Source: Yinghuangia sp051388915 (GTDB lineage: Bacteria > Actinomycetota > Actinomycetes > Streptomycetales > Streptomycetaceae). Taken from it: a DNA stretch of 64,000 nucleotides. Positions 1 through 7,642 of the stretch are shown piece after piece. The DNA lies in NCBI RefSeq assembly GCF_051388915.1, contig NZ_JBPKBH010000021.1, positions 1 through 64,000 on the forward strand, in the 5' to 3' direction. Made by a program: the position numbers and the translations under genes. Under the pieces are notes generated by a model. That model did no database searches. It was not told where the DNA came from and was given only the letters and a program-made list of their open reading frames with translations. Within the stretch, counting starts at the first letter, position 1. Each line of letters opens with the position of its first letter.

Positions 1-38
1 CGGGCGGCGGGCGGCGGGCGGCGGGCGGCGGGCGGCGG
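1..38. repeat. 7-bp tandem repeat (CGGGCGG)n
   Basis: Five full copies and a partial copy of CGGGCGG run from the first base, so the array probably extends beyond the window. Related GGCGGGCGG sequence recurs near 233-250. No function is evident. Confidence 0.9.
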
Positions 39-320
39 AGAGTGGCGCTTCCGGTGGGAGCGGTTGCGGCGGCGATTGCGGTGGGCCGTGCGCGGCGCAG
101 CGCAGCGGCGCATGGCCGGAGCGCACCGCACACCGCACACCCACACGGCACACGGCACACGACTGCGGCACACGACTGCCGCTCCCGGGTGCGGCATACG
201 GGTGCGAGTGGGTGGCGAGCGACGCCGGTACGGCGGGCGGCGGGCGGCGGCGCTTCCGGTGGGAGCAGTTGCGGCGCACAGGCGCCGGCTCATGAGTCGG
301 CCGCGGCGGTCGGCGCGTGA

Positions 321-520
321 GCGTACGGCCGTATGTGCTCGGGGCATTGCTCAGGTGCGGCCCCGCGACCCCACGACCTGCGCGGAAGCGTACGGCCGTA
401 TGTGCTCGGGGCATTGCTCAGGTGCGGCCCCGCGACAACCCCGCGACCGACGCGGAAGCGTACGGCCGTATGTGCTCGGAGTGTTGCTCGGGTGCGGCCC
501 CGCGACACCCCGCGGCCGGC
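321..520. repeat. Three tandem copies of a 67-70 bp unit
   Basis: Each copy begins GCGTACGGCCGTATGTGCTC, at 321, 388 and 458 (periods 67 and 70), and carries a GGTGCGGCCCCGCGAC block about 35 bases in. GTACGGCCGTA inside each unit is close to palindromic (TACGGCCGTA), so each copy offers one palindromic site. The third copy is the most diverged. The array lies 90 bases upstream of the primase-like gene. Confidence 0.9.
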
Positions 521-612
521 GGCGGGCCTCCCGTTCGGGTGAGATTCGGGGTGGGGGGTCGATAACGCTCTTGTGCGCAGTAACCAACCCTTCGCCCGGG
601 AGTTGTGAAGGC

Positions 613-1257
613 GTGGAAGAGATCCTTGGAGCCCGGAAGCTGGCCCGCGACACGCTCGTTGAGACAGCCGTCCGGTATGCGGAGGACCGCCACTGGGACG
701 TGGTGCCGGGTACATCGGTCCAGAACGGCGCCGACGGCAGGCGTTGCAGCTGCGGCCACCCCGCGTGCAGTGCGCCGGGGGCGCACCCGCTGCACCGCGA
801 CTGGGCCGCGCAGGCCGCCAGCGGGCCGGCGATGATCCGGCGCTGGTGGTCGGAGTACCCGGACTCGGCGATCCTGTTGCCGACCGGGCGGGTTTTCGAG
901 GTGATCGACGTACCGGAACCGGCCGGCTGCCTCGCGCTGGCCCGCCTCGAACGCCTGGGCCTCGCCGTGGGACCCGTCATCGCGACGTCCACGCGGCGCA
1001 TGCAGTTCTTCGTGCTCCCCGGTGCGCGCGACAAGATGCCGGAAATGCTCCGCCGGGCAGGGTGGGGTTCGAGCGCGATCGACCTGGTGTGCCGGGGCGA
1101 CGGCGACTACGTGGTGGCGCCGCCGTCGCAGATGGGGCCGAGCGGGACGGCCACGTGGGCTCGGGAGCCCACGGAGGCCAACCGCTGGCTACCCGAGGCC
1201 CGGGAGCTGGTGAGTCCGATCGCCTACGCCTGCGGACGCGCGATGGTCGAGGCGTGA
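613..1257 (+). CDS. Bifunctional primase/polymerase N-terminal domain protein
   Basis: This 214-residue protein resembles the stand-alone prim-pol-like proteins conserved in streptomycetes, related to the N-terminal domain of replication primases. It has a CSCG-xxxC cysteine cluster near residue 42, a P-x-GAHP segment, a W-W-S-x-(Y)P block, the LLPTGR-x-F-(E/D)-x-IDVP core, and a C-terminal G-DYV-x-APP and NRWLP motif. All are typical of the family, but full catalytic competence is not established. The GTG at 613 is chosen because homology begins at VEEILGARKL and GGGAG lies about 10 bases upstream. The open frame extends much further 5' but that part is repeat translation. Its cellular role is unknown. 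Confidence 0.8.
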   Translation: MEEILGARKLARDTLVETAVRYAEDRHWDVVPGTSVQNGADGRRCSCGHPACSAPGAHPLHRDWAAQAASGPAMIRRWWSEYPDSAILLPTGRVFEVIDVPEPAGCLALARLERLGLAVGPVIATSTRRMQFFVLPGARDKMPEMLRRAGWGSSAIDLVCRGDGDYVVAPPSQMGPSGTATWAREPTEANRWLPEARELVSPIAYACGRAMVEA

Positions 1258-1308
1258 CACGGCGGTTCGGACGGACCCTCACCGCCCGGACCGCCAACTG
1301 CCGGGGGG

Positions 1309-1435
1309 CCGACCGATATTCGGTCGGGGCNNNNNNNNNNNNNNNNNNNNNNNNNNNNNNNNNNNNNNNNNNNNNNNNNNNNNNNNNNNNNNNNNNNNNN
1401 NNNNNNNNNNNNCCCGACCGATATTCGGTCGGGGC
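1309..1435. repeat. Palindrome copies flanking an assembly gap
   Basis: The 19-base palindrome CCGACCGATATTCGGTCGG (8-bp arms, TAT centre) occurs at 1309-1327 and again at 1414-1432, followed by GGGC in both cases. The 82 bases between are N. The gap lies between two genes facing each other, so the hairpins could be bidirectional terminators. Exact duplication on both gap edges suggests a repeat or strong hairpin defeated sequencing or assembly. Confidence 0.85.
1331..1412. other. Run of 82 undetermined bases (assembly gap)
   Basis: All positions are N. The run does not interrupt a gene. Its true length may differ from 82. Confidence 0.99.
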
Positions 1436-1440
1436 CCCGG

Positions 1441-1455
1441 TTGCCCGATGGGCAA
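1441..1455. terminator. Short stem-loop TTGCCC-GAT-GGGCAA
   Basis: A perfect 6-bp inverted repeat with a 3-base loop lies about 97 bases past the stop of the convergent minus-strand transporter gene. It may add to the two palindromes at the gap as a termination zone. No U-tract follows on either strand. Confidence 0.35.
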
Positions 1456-1551
1456 ATCCTGCCGGATGGACCCGAACTCGCCCGCGTCCGTGGCTCGATG
1501 CCGTCAGCCGGTCTCACGGTCAGTCGGCCTCACGGTCCGCCGGTCAACCGG

Positions 1552-3111
1552 TCAGCCGGTGACCACCGGAACCGGCGCCGTCGTGTCCCCGGCGGACGCC
1601 GGCGTACCGTCCCCGCGCCGCACCTCGCCGACGCCCGGCAGCAGAAGGCAGCACAACCCCGCCGCCAGCGCCGCGATGCCGATCACCAGGAACACCGTCT
1701 GCGGCACCACCTGGAGGAAGATCAGGCTGGTGAACAGCACGCCGCCGACGTTGCCGTACGCGCCGACCAGTCCGGAGATCTGCCCCGACTGCCGGTGCTG
1801 GATCTGCGGCACGATCGCGTAGACCGCCCCGTTGCCGCCCTGGATGAACACCGAGGCCAACGCCAGCAGTCCGACGCTCTGCCACACCGGCCAGTCGGCG
1901 TCGATGCGCCACAGCACCAGGTAGCTGAGGAACGAACCGGCGAGCAGGCCCAGCAGCGTGAGCTTGCGGCGTCCCGTGCGGTCCGACAGCCAGCCGCCGA
2001 ACGGCCGGGTGACCAGGTTGGTGCCCGCGAAGCACGCCGCAGCCGTCGCCGCGGTCGTGGTGTCCATGTCGAACAGCGTGCGGAAGAAGTTCGGCAGCCA
2101 GGCCGCCATGGTCAGTTCGGCCCCGAATGTCACCAGGTACGCCACCGACAGCAGCCCCACGGCCGACAGCCGGTAGTCCTCCATCTCCGGCTTCTCGCCG
2201 CGCAGTACCCCGCGGTTCGTCTTGACCACCGCGTAAACCTGGTACGCGAGCCACAGCGTGACCAGCGCGTACAGGACCGCCGCCGTACCGTCCGCGATCA
2301 CCCCGTCGAAGGTCTTCCGGCCGGTGGGCGTGCTCGCCGTGAAGTCGGCGTTGAGGCGGTAGACGACGAAGCCCAGCGCGACGGCGAGCGGCACTTGAAG
2401 GGCCATGAGGCCGAACACCGCGGGCCTGCTGGTGACCTGGAGCCCGGGCTTGCGCGCGGCCCGCTGGTATGTCTTGCCCTCCGGCACGTCCCGCGCCATC
2501 AGCAGGAAGAACACGCCGTACGCCGCGGCCAGCACGCCCGCGACGCCGACCCCCCAGCGCCACGCGCCCTCGCCGTCCGCGATCGCCGCGACGAACACCG
2601 GCAGCGTCAGCGCGGCGGCGGCGGAGCCGAAGTTGCCCCAGCCGCCGTAGAAGCCTTCCGCGGTGCCCAGTTCGCGCCTCGGGAACCACTCGGCGACCAG
2701 CCGGATGCCCACCACGAAGCCCGCACCGACGATGCTGACCATGAGGCGGCTGACGACGAGCATCTCGTACGACTGCGCCAGCGCGAAGACGGTGTTCGGT
2801 ACCGCCGCGAAGATGAGCAGGGCGCCGTAGACGCGGCGCGGGCCGTACCGGTCGACCAGCAGCCCGATCAGGGTGCGCGCCGGGATCGTGAGGGCGATGT
2901 TGCACAGCGCGAGGGTGGCCTTCTGGCCCGCCGTGAGACCGAACTCCTCGCCGATGTCGTCGATGAACGGCGCCATGTCGAACCACAGCACGAAGCTGGC
3001 GAGGAATGCGAGCGTCGCCAGGTGCAGCATGCGGTAGCGCCCGCGGAACGAGAGCAGCGCACGCAGTCTGGGTCGGTCGGCGGCGTCGGCCTGTGAGGTG
3101 GCGGTGGCCAT
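1552..3111 (-). CDS. Nitrate/nitrite-type MFS transporter (NNP family)
   Basis: This 519-residue membrane protein has about 12 hydrophobic segments and the nitrate-signature region of NarK/NasA/NrtP carriers (AEWFPRRELGTAEG followed by GGWGNFGSAAAAL). An R-x-GRRK loop between segments is typical of MFS. It probably moves nitrate and/or nitrite across the cytoplasmic membrane; direction and substrate preference cannot be read from sequence. The ATG at 3111 is preferred over upstream starts because GGAGGAG lies 6 bases before it; the upstream 30 codons look non-coding. No nitrate reductase gene is adjacent, so its partner enzymes must lie elsewhere. The next gene upstream, dmdR1, is on the same strand but separated by 289 bases and a terminator. 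Confidence 0.88.
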   Translation of the reverse strand: MATATSQADAADRPRLRALLSFRGRYRMLHLATLAFLASFVLWFDMAPFIDDIGEEFGLTAGQKATLALCNIALTIPARTLIGLLVDRYGPRRVYGALLIFAAVPNTVFALAQSYEMLVVSRLMVSIVGAGFVVGIRLVAEWFPRRELGTAEGFYGGWGNFGSAAAALTLPVFVAAIADGEGAWRWGVGVAGVLAAAYGVFFLLMARDVPEGKTYQRAARKPGLQVTSRPAVFGLMALQVPLAVALGFVVYRLNADFTASTPTGRKTFDGVIADGTAAVLYALVTLWLAYQVYAVVKTNRGVLRGEKPEMEDYRLSAVGLLSVAYLVTFGAELTMAAWLPNFFRTLFDMDTTTAATAAACFAGTNLVTRPFGGWLSDRTGRRKLTLLGLLAGSFLSYLVLWRIDADWPVWQSVGLLALASVFIQGGNGAVYAIVPQIQHRQSGQISGLVGAYGNVGGVLFTSLIFLQVVPQTVFLVIGIAALAAGLCCLLLPGVGEVRRGDGTPASAGDTTAPVPVVTG

Positions 3112-3296
3112 GGAGGCTCCTCCGTCGCGTGCCCCTGGCGGAGCATCGAGCTGTCGGGATGCCTGCGACGGTGCCAAGCCTGTGTTTCCCCGGAACGTCA
3201 CGCCGTTGCGCCCGAGGAAACATTCCGTTCATGGCCGGTGGGGCGCGGCGTGAGAAAACAGCGGTCGAAATCGGGTGGCGAAACGGGCAGCCGAAA

Positions 3297-3340
3297 CGGG
3301 CGGGCCGGGAGCACGCGTAATCGCACTCCCGACCCGCCCG
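3297..3340 (-). terminator. Rho-independent-like terminator after dmdR1
   Basis: Arms 3297-3311 and 3326-3340 pair over 15 positions with one G-U, enclosing a 14-base loop. The stem starts about 60 bases past the dmdR1 stop. The lack of a strong U-run is usual for GC-rich actinomycete terminators. Confidence 0.7.
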
Positions 3341-3400
3341 TCTTGTCGACTCCGCCCGTGCGCGGGGACGCGCGTCGGCGCACCGCGCCGGACGGAACTT

Positions 3401-4087
3401 CTAGCGCACGGCGACGAACACGTGGGCGGCGATCTCCGGGGACAGTTCGGCGGCCTCGCCGCCGCTGCCCGCCATGACCCCGCCCGCCGACTCGTGCACG
3501 CTCACCACCGCGCCGGGACGCACACCCGCGCGCCGCAGCGTGTACATGAGTTGCGCGTCGGTTTGCAGCGGCTCGCCGATGCGGCGCACCACCACGTTCT
3601 TGCCCTCGGGCCCCGCGACGTCCAGCAGCGTGCCCAGGCCCTCCATGAAGTCGTCCGCGTGCAGGTCGCGGTCGAGCTCCTCCAGGCCGGGGATCGGGTT
3701 GCCGTACGGCGACTCCTTCGGGTGGCGAAGCAGTTCGAGCAGGCGCCGCTCGACCTGTTCGCTCATCACATGCTCCCAGCGGCATGCCTCCGCGTGGACC
3801 TGCTCCCAGGGCAGCCCGATGACGTCCACGAGCAGGCACTCGGCGAGCCGGTGCTTGCGCATGACACGCGTGGCCAGGGATCGGCCCTCGTCGGTCAGCT
3901 CCAGATGACGGTCGCCCTCGACCGTGAGCAGCCCGTCGCGCTCCATGCGCGCGACGGTCTGGCTGACGGTCGGTCCGCTCTGCCCGAGCCGTTCGGCGAT
4001 ACGGGCGCGCAGCGGGACCACGCCCTCCTCTTCCAGCTCGAAAATGGTCCGGAGGTACATCTCCGTGGTGTCGATGAGTGCACTCAC
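3401..4087 (-). CDS. dmdR1: Iron-dependent repressor DmdR1/IdeR (DtxR family)
   Basis: This 228-residue regulator has the full DtxR layout: N-terminal winged helix (1-70), metal-binding/dimer domain (about 74-140) and C-terminal SH3-like FeoA domain (about 150-228). The metal ligands fall on exactly the DtxR numbering: Met10, His79, Glu83, His98, Cys102, Glu105 and His106. It is expected to bind iron boxes under Fe(II) and repress iron uptake. The GTG at 4087 follows GGAG by about 9 bases and gives the family start (SALIDTTEMY). A near-perfect iron box in this same window, at 50271, is a likely target. In S. coelicolor dmdR1 overlaps an antisense gene, adm; a long open frame also runs antisense here. 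Confidence 0.95.
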   Translation of the reverse strand: MSALIDTTEMYLRTIFELEEEGVVPLRARIAERLGQSGPTVSQTVARMERDGLLTVEGDRHLELTDEGRSLATRVMRKHRLAECLLVDVIGLPWEQVHAEACRWEHVMSEQVERRLLELLRHPKESPYGNPIPGLEELDRDLHADDFMEGLGTLLDVAGPEGKNVVVRRIGEPLQTDAQLMYTLRRAGVRPGAVVSVHESAGGVMAGSGGEAAELSPEIAAHVFVAVR

Positions 4088-4633
4088 GACCGCCAGCTCC
4101 GTTTCTTCGTGGTCCTGCCTCCAATTCTGTCCCACCGGCGGGGCGGCCGGGACCGTCCACGCCAACGGGTTCGACGCGCCGGGCGTATCGCCGCCGGATT
4201 CACTCCCGGCGCGTACGCCGCCCGCTCCGGCGCGCCGCACAGACACAACGTCCCGACATTGTGTCGTCATCCCGGCCTGTCGTGCTCGGGCCGGGGAGAT
4301 CGGATGCCGCGACAGTGCCGACGCTAAGCCGGTCCGGGCCGCAGCGTCTGCTGGACGTACCTCCAAGCACGCACTCGGCCGGGGCAGGTTGACAGGGGCC
4401 CCTCCGACCACGCACCGTGCGTGGTCTGTACCAAACGGCTCCGTCGGCCGCGGGGTTCCCGCATTCGCGGGCCCGGCGGCGGTGCGGGGCGCGTTCCCGC
4501 GTGTTCCGGCCCGGTCCGACGTGTTCCGGGCCGGTCCGAACCGTTCCGACGTGTTCCAAGTTGTTCCACCCCGCTCCACCGGCTCCAACCTGTTCCGCCC
4601 CGACACTTGTTCCGACGAACCGAAGGACTGCCC
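4088..4633. other. Divergent intergenic region, dmdR1 to SIS gene
   Basis: This 546-base stretch carries the promoters for dmdR1 (leftward) and the SIS gene (rightward). I see no third gene. An inverted repeat ACGCACCGTGCGT occurs near 4411-4423. The right half is a 10-bp periodic array described separately. Confidence 0.6.
4491..4613. repeat. 10-bp periodic TTCC/GTCC array
   Basis: The trinucleotide TCC recurs at 4495, 4505, 4515, 4525, 4535, 4545, 4555, 4565, 4575, 4584, 4594 and 4611 in a degenerate decamer of the form NNGTTCCNNN. Copies vary in flanking bases, so this is not simple slippage. It ends about 20 bases before the SIS-gene ATG at 4634. Confidence 0.75.
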
Positions 4634-5380
4634 ATGGCCGAGCTGGGCGCGCGCTACCTCGACGCCGCGATCGCACTGCTGGAAAGGCTGCGCGACAAGG
4701 AACTGCCGGCCGTCGACGACGCCGCCGAGCGCATCGCGCTGTCGCTCGCCGCGGGCGGCCGTCTTTTCGTGTTCGGCGGCGGGCACTCGGCGCTGAACGC
4801 GTACGACGTGGTCTACCGCGCGGGCGGCCTCATCCTGGCCAACCCGCTGATCGCCCCGGGCAACGATCTGTCGGTGCGTCCCATCACCACCAGCAGCGCC
4901 GTCGAGAAGCTGCCCGAGCTGGCCGCGCCGGTGCTGGACGGCGCCGGGATCCGCACCGGCGACGTCCTGGTCGTCCTGTCGCTGTCCGGGCGCAACGGAC
5001 TGCCGATCGAGATGGCCCGGCAGAGCCGCGAGCGCGGCGCGCTGGTCGTGGGCGTCACGTCCGTCACGGCGAGCATGGCCGAGCCGCCGCGGCACCCGTC
5101 CGGCACGCGGCTCCTCGACAACTGCGACGTCGTGCTGGACGCGGGGGTCCCGACCGGGGACGCGGCCCTCGACGTCGAAGGCGTGCCGCAACGCGTCGGA
5201 CCGACCTCCGGGGTGGTCTGCTCGGCGCTGATGCAGACGCTGATGGTGAGCGTCATCGGCCGCCTGGTCGCGCTCGGGGTCGAGCCGCCGATCTTCATGT
5301 CGGCGAACATCGAGGGCGGGGCGGCCTGGAACGAACGGCTCCTCGCGGAGAACGCCGACCGGATCTTCTACTTGCGGTAA
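4634..5380 (+). CDS. SIS-domain sugar-phosphate binding protein (UPF0309-like)
   Basis: This 248-residue cytoplasmic protein has one SIS domain. The glycine loop FVFGGGHS (about residues 39-46), the VVLSLSGRNG serine motif (about 115-124) and a C-terminal helix match UPF0309-type proteins related to sugar isomerases and MurQ-like etherases. Such domains bind phosphosugars; whether this one is an isomerase, etherase or regulator is unknown. The ATG at 4634 lies 8 bases after AAGGA. In streptomycetes a protein of this type lies beside dmdR1 (from memory), and the same divergent pairing is seen here. Confidence 0.85.
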   Translation: MAELGARYLDAAIALLERLRDKELPAVDDAAERIALSLAAGGRLFVFGGGHSALNAYDVVYRAGGLILANPLIAPGNDLSVRPITTSSAVEKLPELAAPVLDGAGIRTGDVLVVLSLSGRNGLPIEMARQSRERGALVVGVTSVTASMAEPPRHPSGTRLLDNCDVVLDAGVPTGDAALDVEGVPQRVGPTSGVVCSALMQTLMVSVIGRLVALGVEPPIFMSANIEGGAAWNERLLAENADRIFYLR

Positions 5381-5524
5381 TCGGGCCCAGGCCGGGGACC
5401 GGGGGCCGGCGGCAAGGGGTCGGCGGCTCGGCGGCCGGGGCGTGGGCGGGCCCGGTCGCGGGAGCGTCCGCCACCTGCCGGGCACGCGGGTACGGGGGTG
5501 CGCGTCGGAGATCCGCAGCCTGGG

Positions 5525-5530
5525 TACGGT
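5525..5530 (+). promoter_or_regulatory. -10 box TACGGT for a leaderless transcript
   Basis: TACGGT ends 7 bases before the ATG at 5538 and no Shine-Dalgarno lies between, so transcription probably starts at the A of the start codon. Confidence 0.6.
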
Positions 5531-5537
5531 GGTCCGC

Positions 5538-6347
5538 ATGGCCGGTGTCGACGGTGGTTCCAGCAGTCCCGACGTGCTCAGTGTGTCCGCGCGCTTCAAC
5601 GGCCCGCCGGAGTCCGGGAACGGGGGGTACGTCTCGGGGCTGCTCGCGGAGCGGCTGACGGGGCTGCTCGCCGCGCGGTCGCCGGAGCGGCCGGGCGGCG
5701 GCTGCGCGACCGTCACGCTGCGCCAACCGCCGCCGCTGGAGCACGCTTTGAAACTGGTCGGCCCGACCTCCGGCGGAGCGGCCGGCGGCCTGGGGCTGTA
5801 CGACGGCGACGCCCTGGTGGCGGAGGCGGTGGCGGCCGAGGAGGCTCTGGTCGAGGCGTTCGAACCGGTGGACCCGGTGTCGTTCGACCTGGCCACCGAG
5901 TCGTCCGCGGCGTTCTTCCCGGGCCGGGGGGCGGGGAACCCGTATCCCACCTGCTTCGTGTGCGGCACCGACCGCGCGGAGGGCGACGGGCTGCGGCTGT
6001 TCCCGGGGCTGTTGCCGCAGCGGCCGGGCACCACCGCTTGCCCGTGGGTGCCGGACGCGTCGCTGACCGACGGCGACGAGGCTTACGTACGGCCGGAGTT
6101 CGTATGGGCCGCGCTCGACTGCCCGGGCGGCTGGACGGCACTCGCCACCCGCGAACCGGTGCTGCTGCTCGGCCGCATGACGGCCCGCATCGACGCGCTG
6201 CCGTACGTCGGCGACCGGTGCGTGGTGATGGGGCGCCTGCTCGGGCAGCAGGGCCGCAAGCTGCGTACGGCCACCACGCTGTACGACGGGGACGGGCGCG
6301 TCGCGGCGCACGCCGAGGCAGTCTGGATCGCGCCGCGCGCGCAGTGA
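5538..6347 (+). CDS. Hotdog-fold thioesterase-like protein
   Basis: This 269-residue cytoplasmic protein looks like a double-hotdog actinomycete family of unknown substrate. The N-terminal half has the FNGPPESGNGGYVSG stretch near residue 20; the second half begins at CFVCG-x8-GLRLFPG near residue 140 and carries FVWAALDCPGGW, common in thioesterase-like proteins that act on acyl-CoA or acyl-carrier proteins. The CxxC could bind metal, but this is not shown. The ATG at 5538 is chosen because it is preceded by a well-placed -10 box and no ribosome site. It is downstream of the SIS gene but 157 bases away with its own promoter. Confidence 0.7.
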   Translation: MAGVDGGSSSPDVLSVSARFNGPPESGNGGYVSGLLAERLTGLLAARSPERPGGGCATVTLRQPPPLEHALKLVGPTSGGAAGGLGLYDGDALVAEAVAAEEALVEAFEPVDPVSFDLATESSAAFFPGRGAGNPYPTCFVCGTDRAEGDGLRLFPGLLPQRPGTTACPWVPDASLTDGDEAYVRPEFVWAALDCPGGWTALATREPVLLLGRMTARIDALPYVGDRCVVMGRLLGQQGRKLRTATTLYDGDGRVAAHAEAVWIAPRAQ

Positions 6348-6550
6348 CGGGCGGCACGGCTCGCGCACCGACCGGACGGCACGCACTGACCGGAACCCCT
6401 CGCTCCCGCTGTCTTAACCGCCGCCGATCCCACCCCTAAGAGCCGCATAAGGATCGCCGCATAGCCTCTGATCAGGCGTTTCCCCGCTTCCGACGGCGCT
6501 AGCGTCCCTCGCGACGCAAGGTTTCCGGACAGTCGAGGATGTGCCGTCTG

Positions 6551-7633
6551 ATGAAGATCCGCCGCTCCGCCGCCGTCGCCACCGCCGCCGCGTTCCCGCT
6601 CGCGATCGGGGCCTTGGGCTCCGGGACCGCGCACGCGCACGGCACGTCGCAGAACCCGCCGAGCCGCATCCAGCTGTGCTCGACGCAGGGCGGCGAGAAC
6701 CCGGAGAACTTCAGGCTCTCCGCGTGCAAGGCCGCGAAGGCGGCGGTCGGCAACAGCGCCGCGCCGTTCTACGACCCGAACGCGGTCAACATCGCCGCCG
6801 CGGCCGGGCGGCACCGCGAGATCATCCCGGACGGCAAACTGTGCAGTGCCGGCAACGCGCAGTACGCCGGGCTCGACCTGCCCCGCACCGACTGGCCGAC
6901 CACGAACCTCCCGTCGGGCGCGGCGTACACGTTCCGTTTCAAAGCCACCGCTCCGCACAAAGGCAAGTTCGAGTACTACATCACCAAGGAAGGCTTCGAC
7001 GTCACGAAGCCGCTGAAGTGGTCGGACCTGGAGGCGGCGCCGATCGCCACAGCGGTCGACCCTGTCTTGGAGAACGGTGCCTACGTCATCAGTGGCAAGC
7101 TGCCGAAACGGACGGGCCGCCACCTCATCTATGTCGTGTGGCAGAGGTCGGACAGCCCGGAGGCGTTCTACTCGTGCTCCGACGTCGCGTTCGACGCCAG
7201 CGGCAACTCCCGTCCCCCGGCGACGAACCCGGCAACTCCCCCGACGGGGGCGGGCGATGGCAACGGCGGTAGCGGCGGGAGTGGCAACGCGGCCGAGCCG
7301 ACGACGCCCGGATCCGGCGGCGGCGAGGACCACAGCGGCCACGGCGCTCCCGCGCCCGGGACTCCCGCGGCTCCGGCGCGGCCGACGAACTCCCCCGCCG
7401 CGCCCGCAGGTTCCGCCGCCTCCACCGCCCCGGCCGCCGCAGCCGACGCGTCCGCCCCGAGTGACGGCGGCGAAGCGCCCGCCGCCGGGGACACCTCGGT
7501 GGAACTCGCCCGGACCGGCAGCGGATCCGAGGACTCCGTACCCCTGCTCGCCGGAACCGCCGCGGCCGTCCTGGCCGTCGGTGCCGGTTCGCTCCTGTAC
7601 GCCCACCGCCGCACCGCCCGCGGCCGCGCCTGA
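6551..7633 (+). CDS. AA10 lytic polysaccharide monooxygenase with LARTG wall anchor
   Basis: This 360-residue protein has a signal peptide cut at AHA|HG, leaving His30 as the new N-terminus. His30 and His136 (in TAPHKGKFEYY) can form the copper histidine brace of AA10 enzymes, which oxidatively cleave chitin or cellulose. Catalytic residues span about 30-220. A Gly/Pro/Ala/Ser-rich linker follows (about 222-315), then LARTG at 319-323, a hydrophobic segment and an HRRTARGR tail. LAxTG is the motif used by class E sortases in actinomycetes, so the enzyme is probably attached to the cell wall rather than released. The ATG at 6551 gives the signal peptide directly; an upstream in-frame ATG at 6539 is possible. 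It converges with the exporter gene, 9 bases apart. Confidence 0.9.
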   Translation: MKIRRSAAVATAAAFPLAIGALGSGTAHAHGTSQNPPSRIQLCSTQGGENPENFRLSACKAAKAAVGNSAAPFYDPNAVNIAAAAGRHREIIPDGKLCSAGNAQYAGLDLPRTDWPTTNLPSGAAYTFRFKATAPHKGKFEYYITKEGFDVTKPLKWSDLEAAPIATAVDPVLENGAYVISGKLPKRTGRHLIYVVWQRSDSPEAFYSCSDVAFDASGNSRPPATNPATPPTGAGDGNGGSGGSGNAAEPTTPGSGGGEDHSGHGAPAPGTPAAPARPTNSPAAPAGSAASTAPAAAADASAPSDGGEAPAAGDTSVELARTGSGSEDSVPLLAGTAAAVLAVGAGSLLYAHRRTARGRA

Positions 7634-7642
7634 GCCTCGTCC

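Larger units (their letters stand above)
1..612. other. Gene-free, repeat-rich leading stretch
   Basis: No reading frame here has protein-like composition; the open frames give Arg/Ala/Gly-rich or His/Thr-rich translations typical of GC-rich shadow frames. It holds a 7-bp tandem array at the very start, CA-rich sequence around 115-190 and a triplicated unit of about 67 bp at 321-520. The last 60 bases supply the start region of the primase-like gene. Confidence 0.7.

Noticed and set aside
42..1257. Treating the whole 397-codon frame from 64 as one protein
   Set aside because: The first 183 codons are translation of repeats. Homology and the ribosome site place the start at 613.
4400..4430. 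ACGCACCGTGCGT palindrome as an iron box
   Set aside because: It does not resemble the TTAGGTTA-type consensus; only the site at 50271 does.
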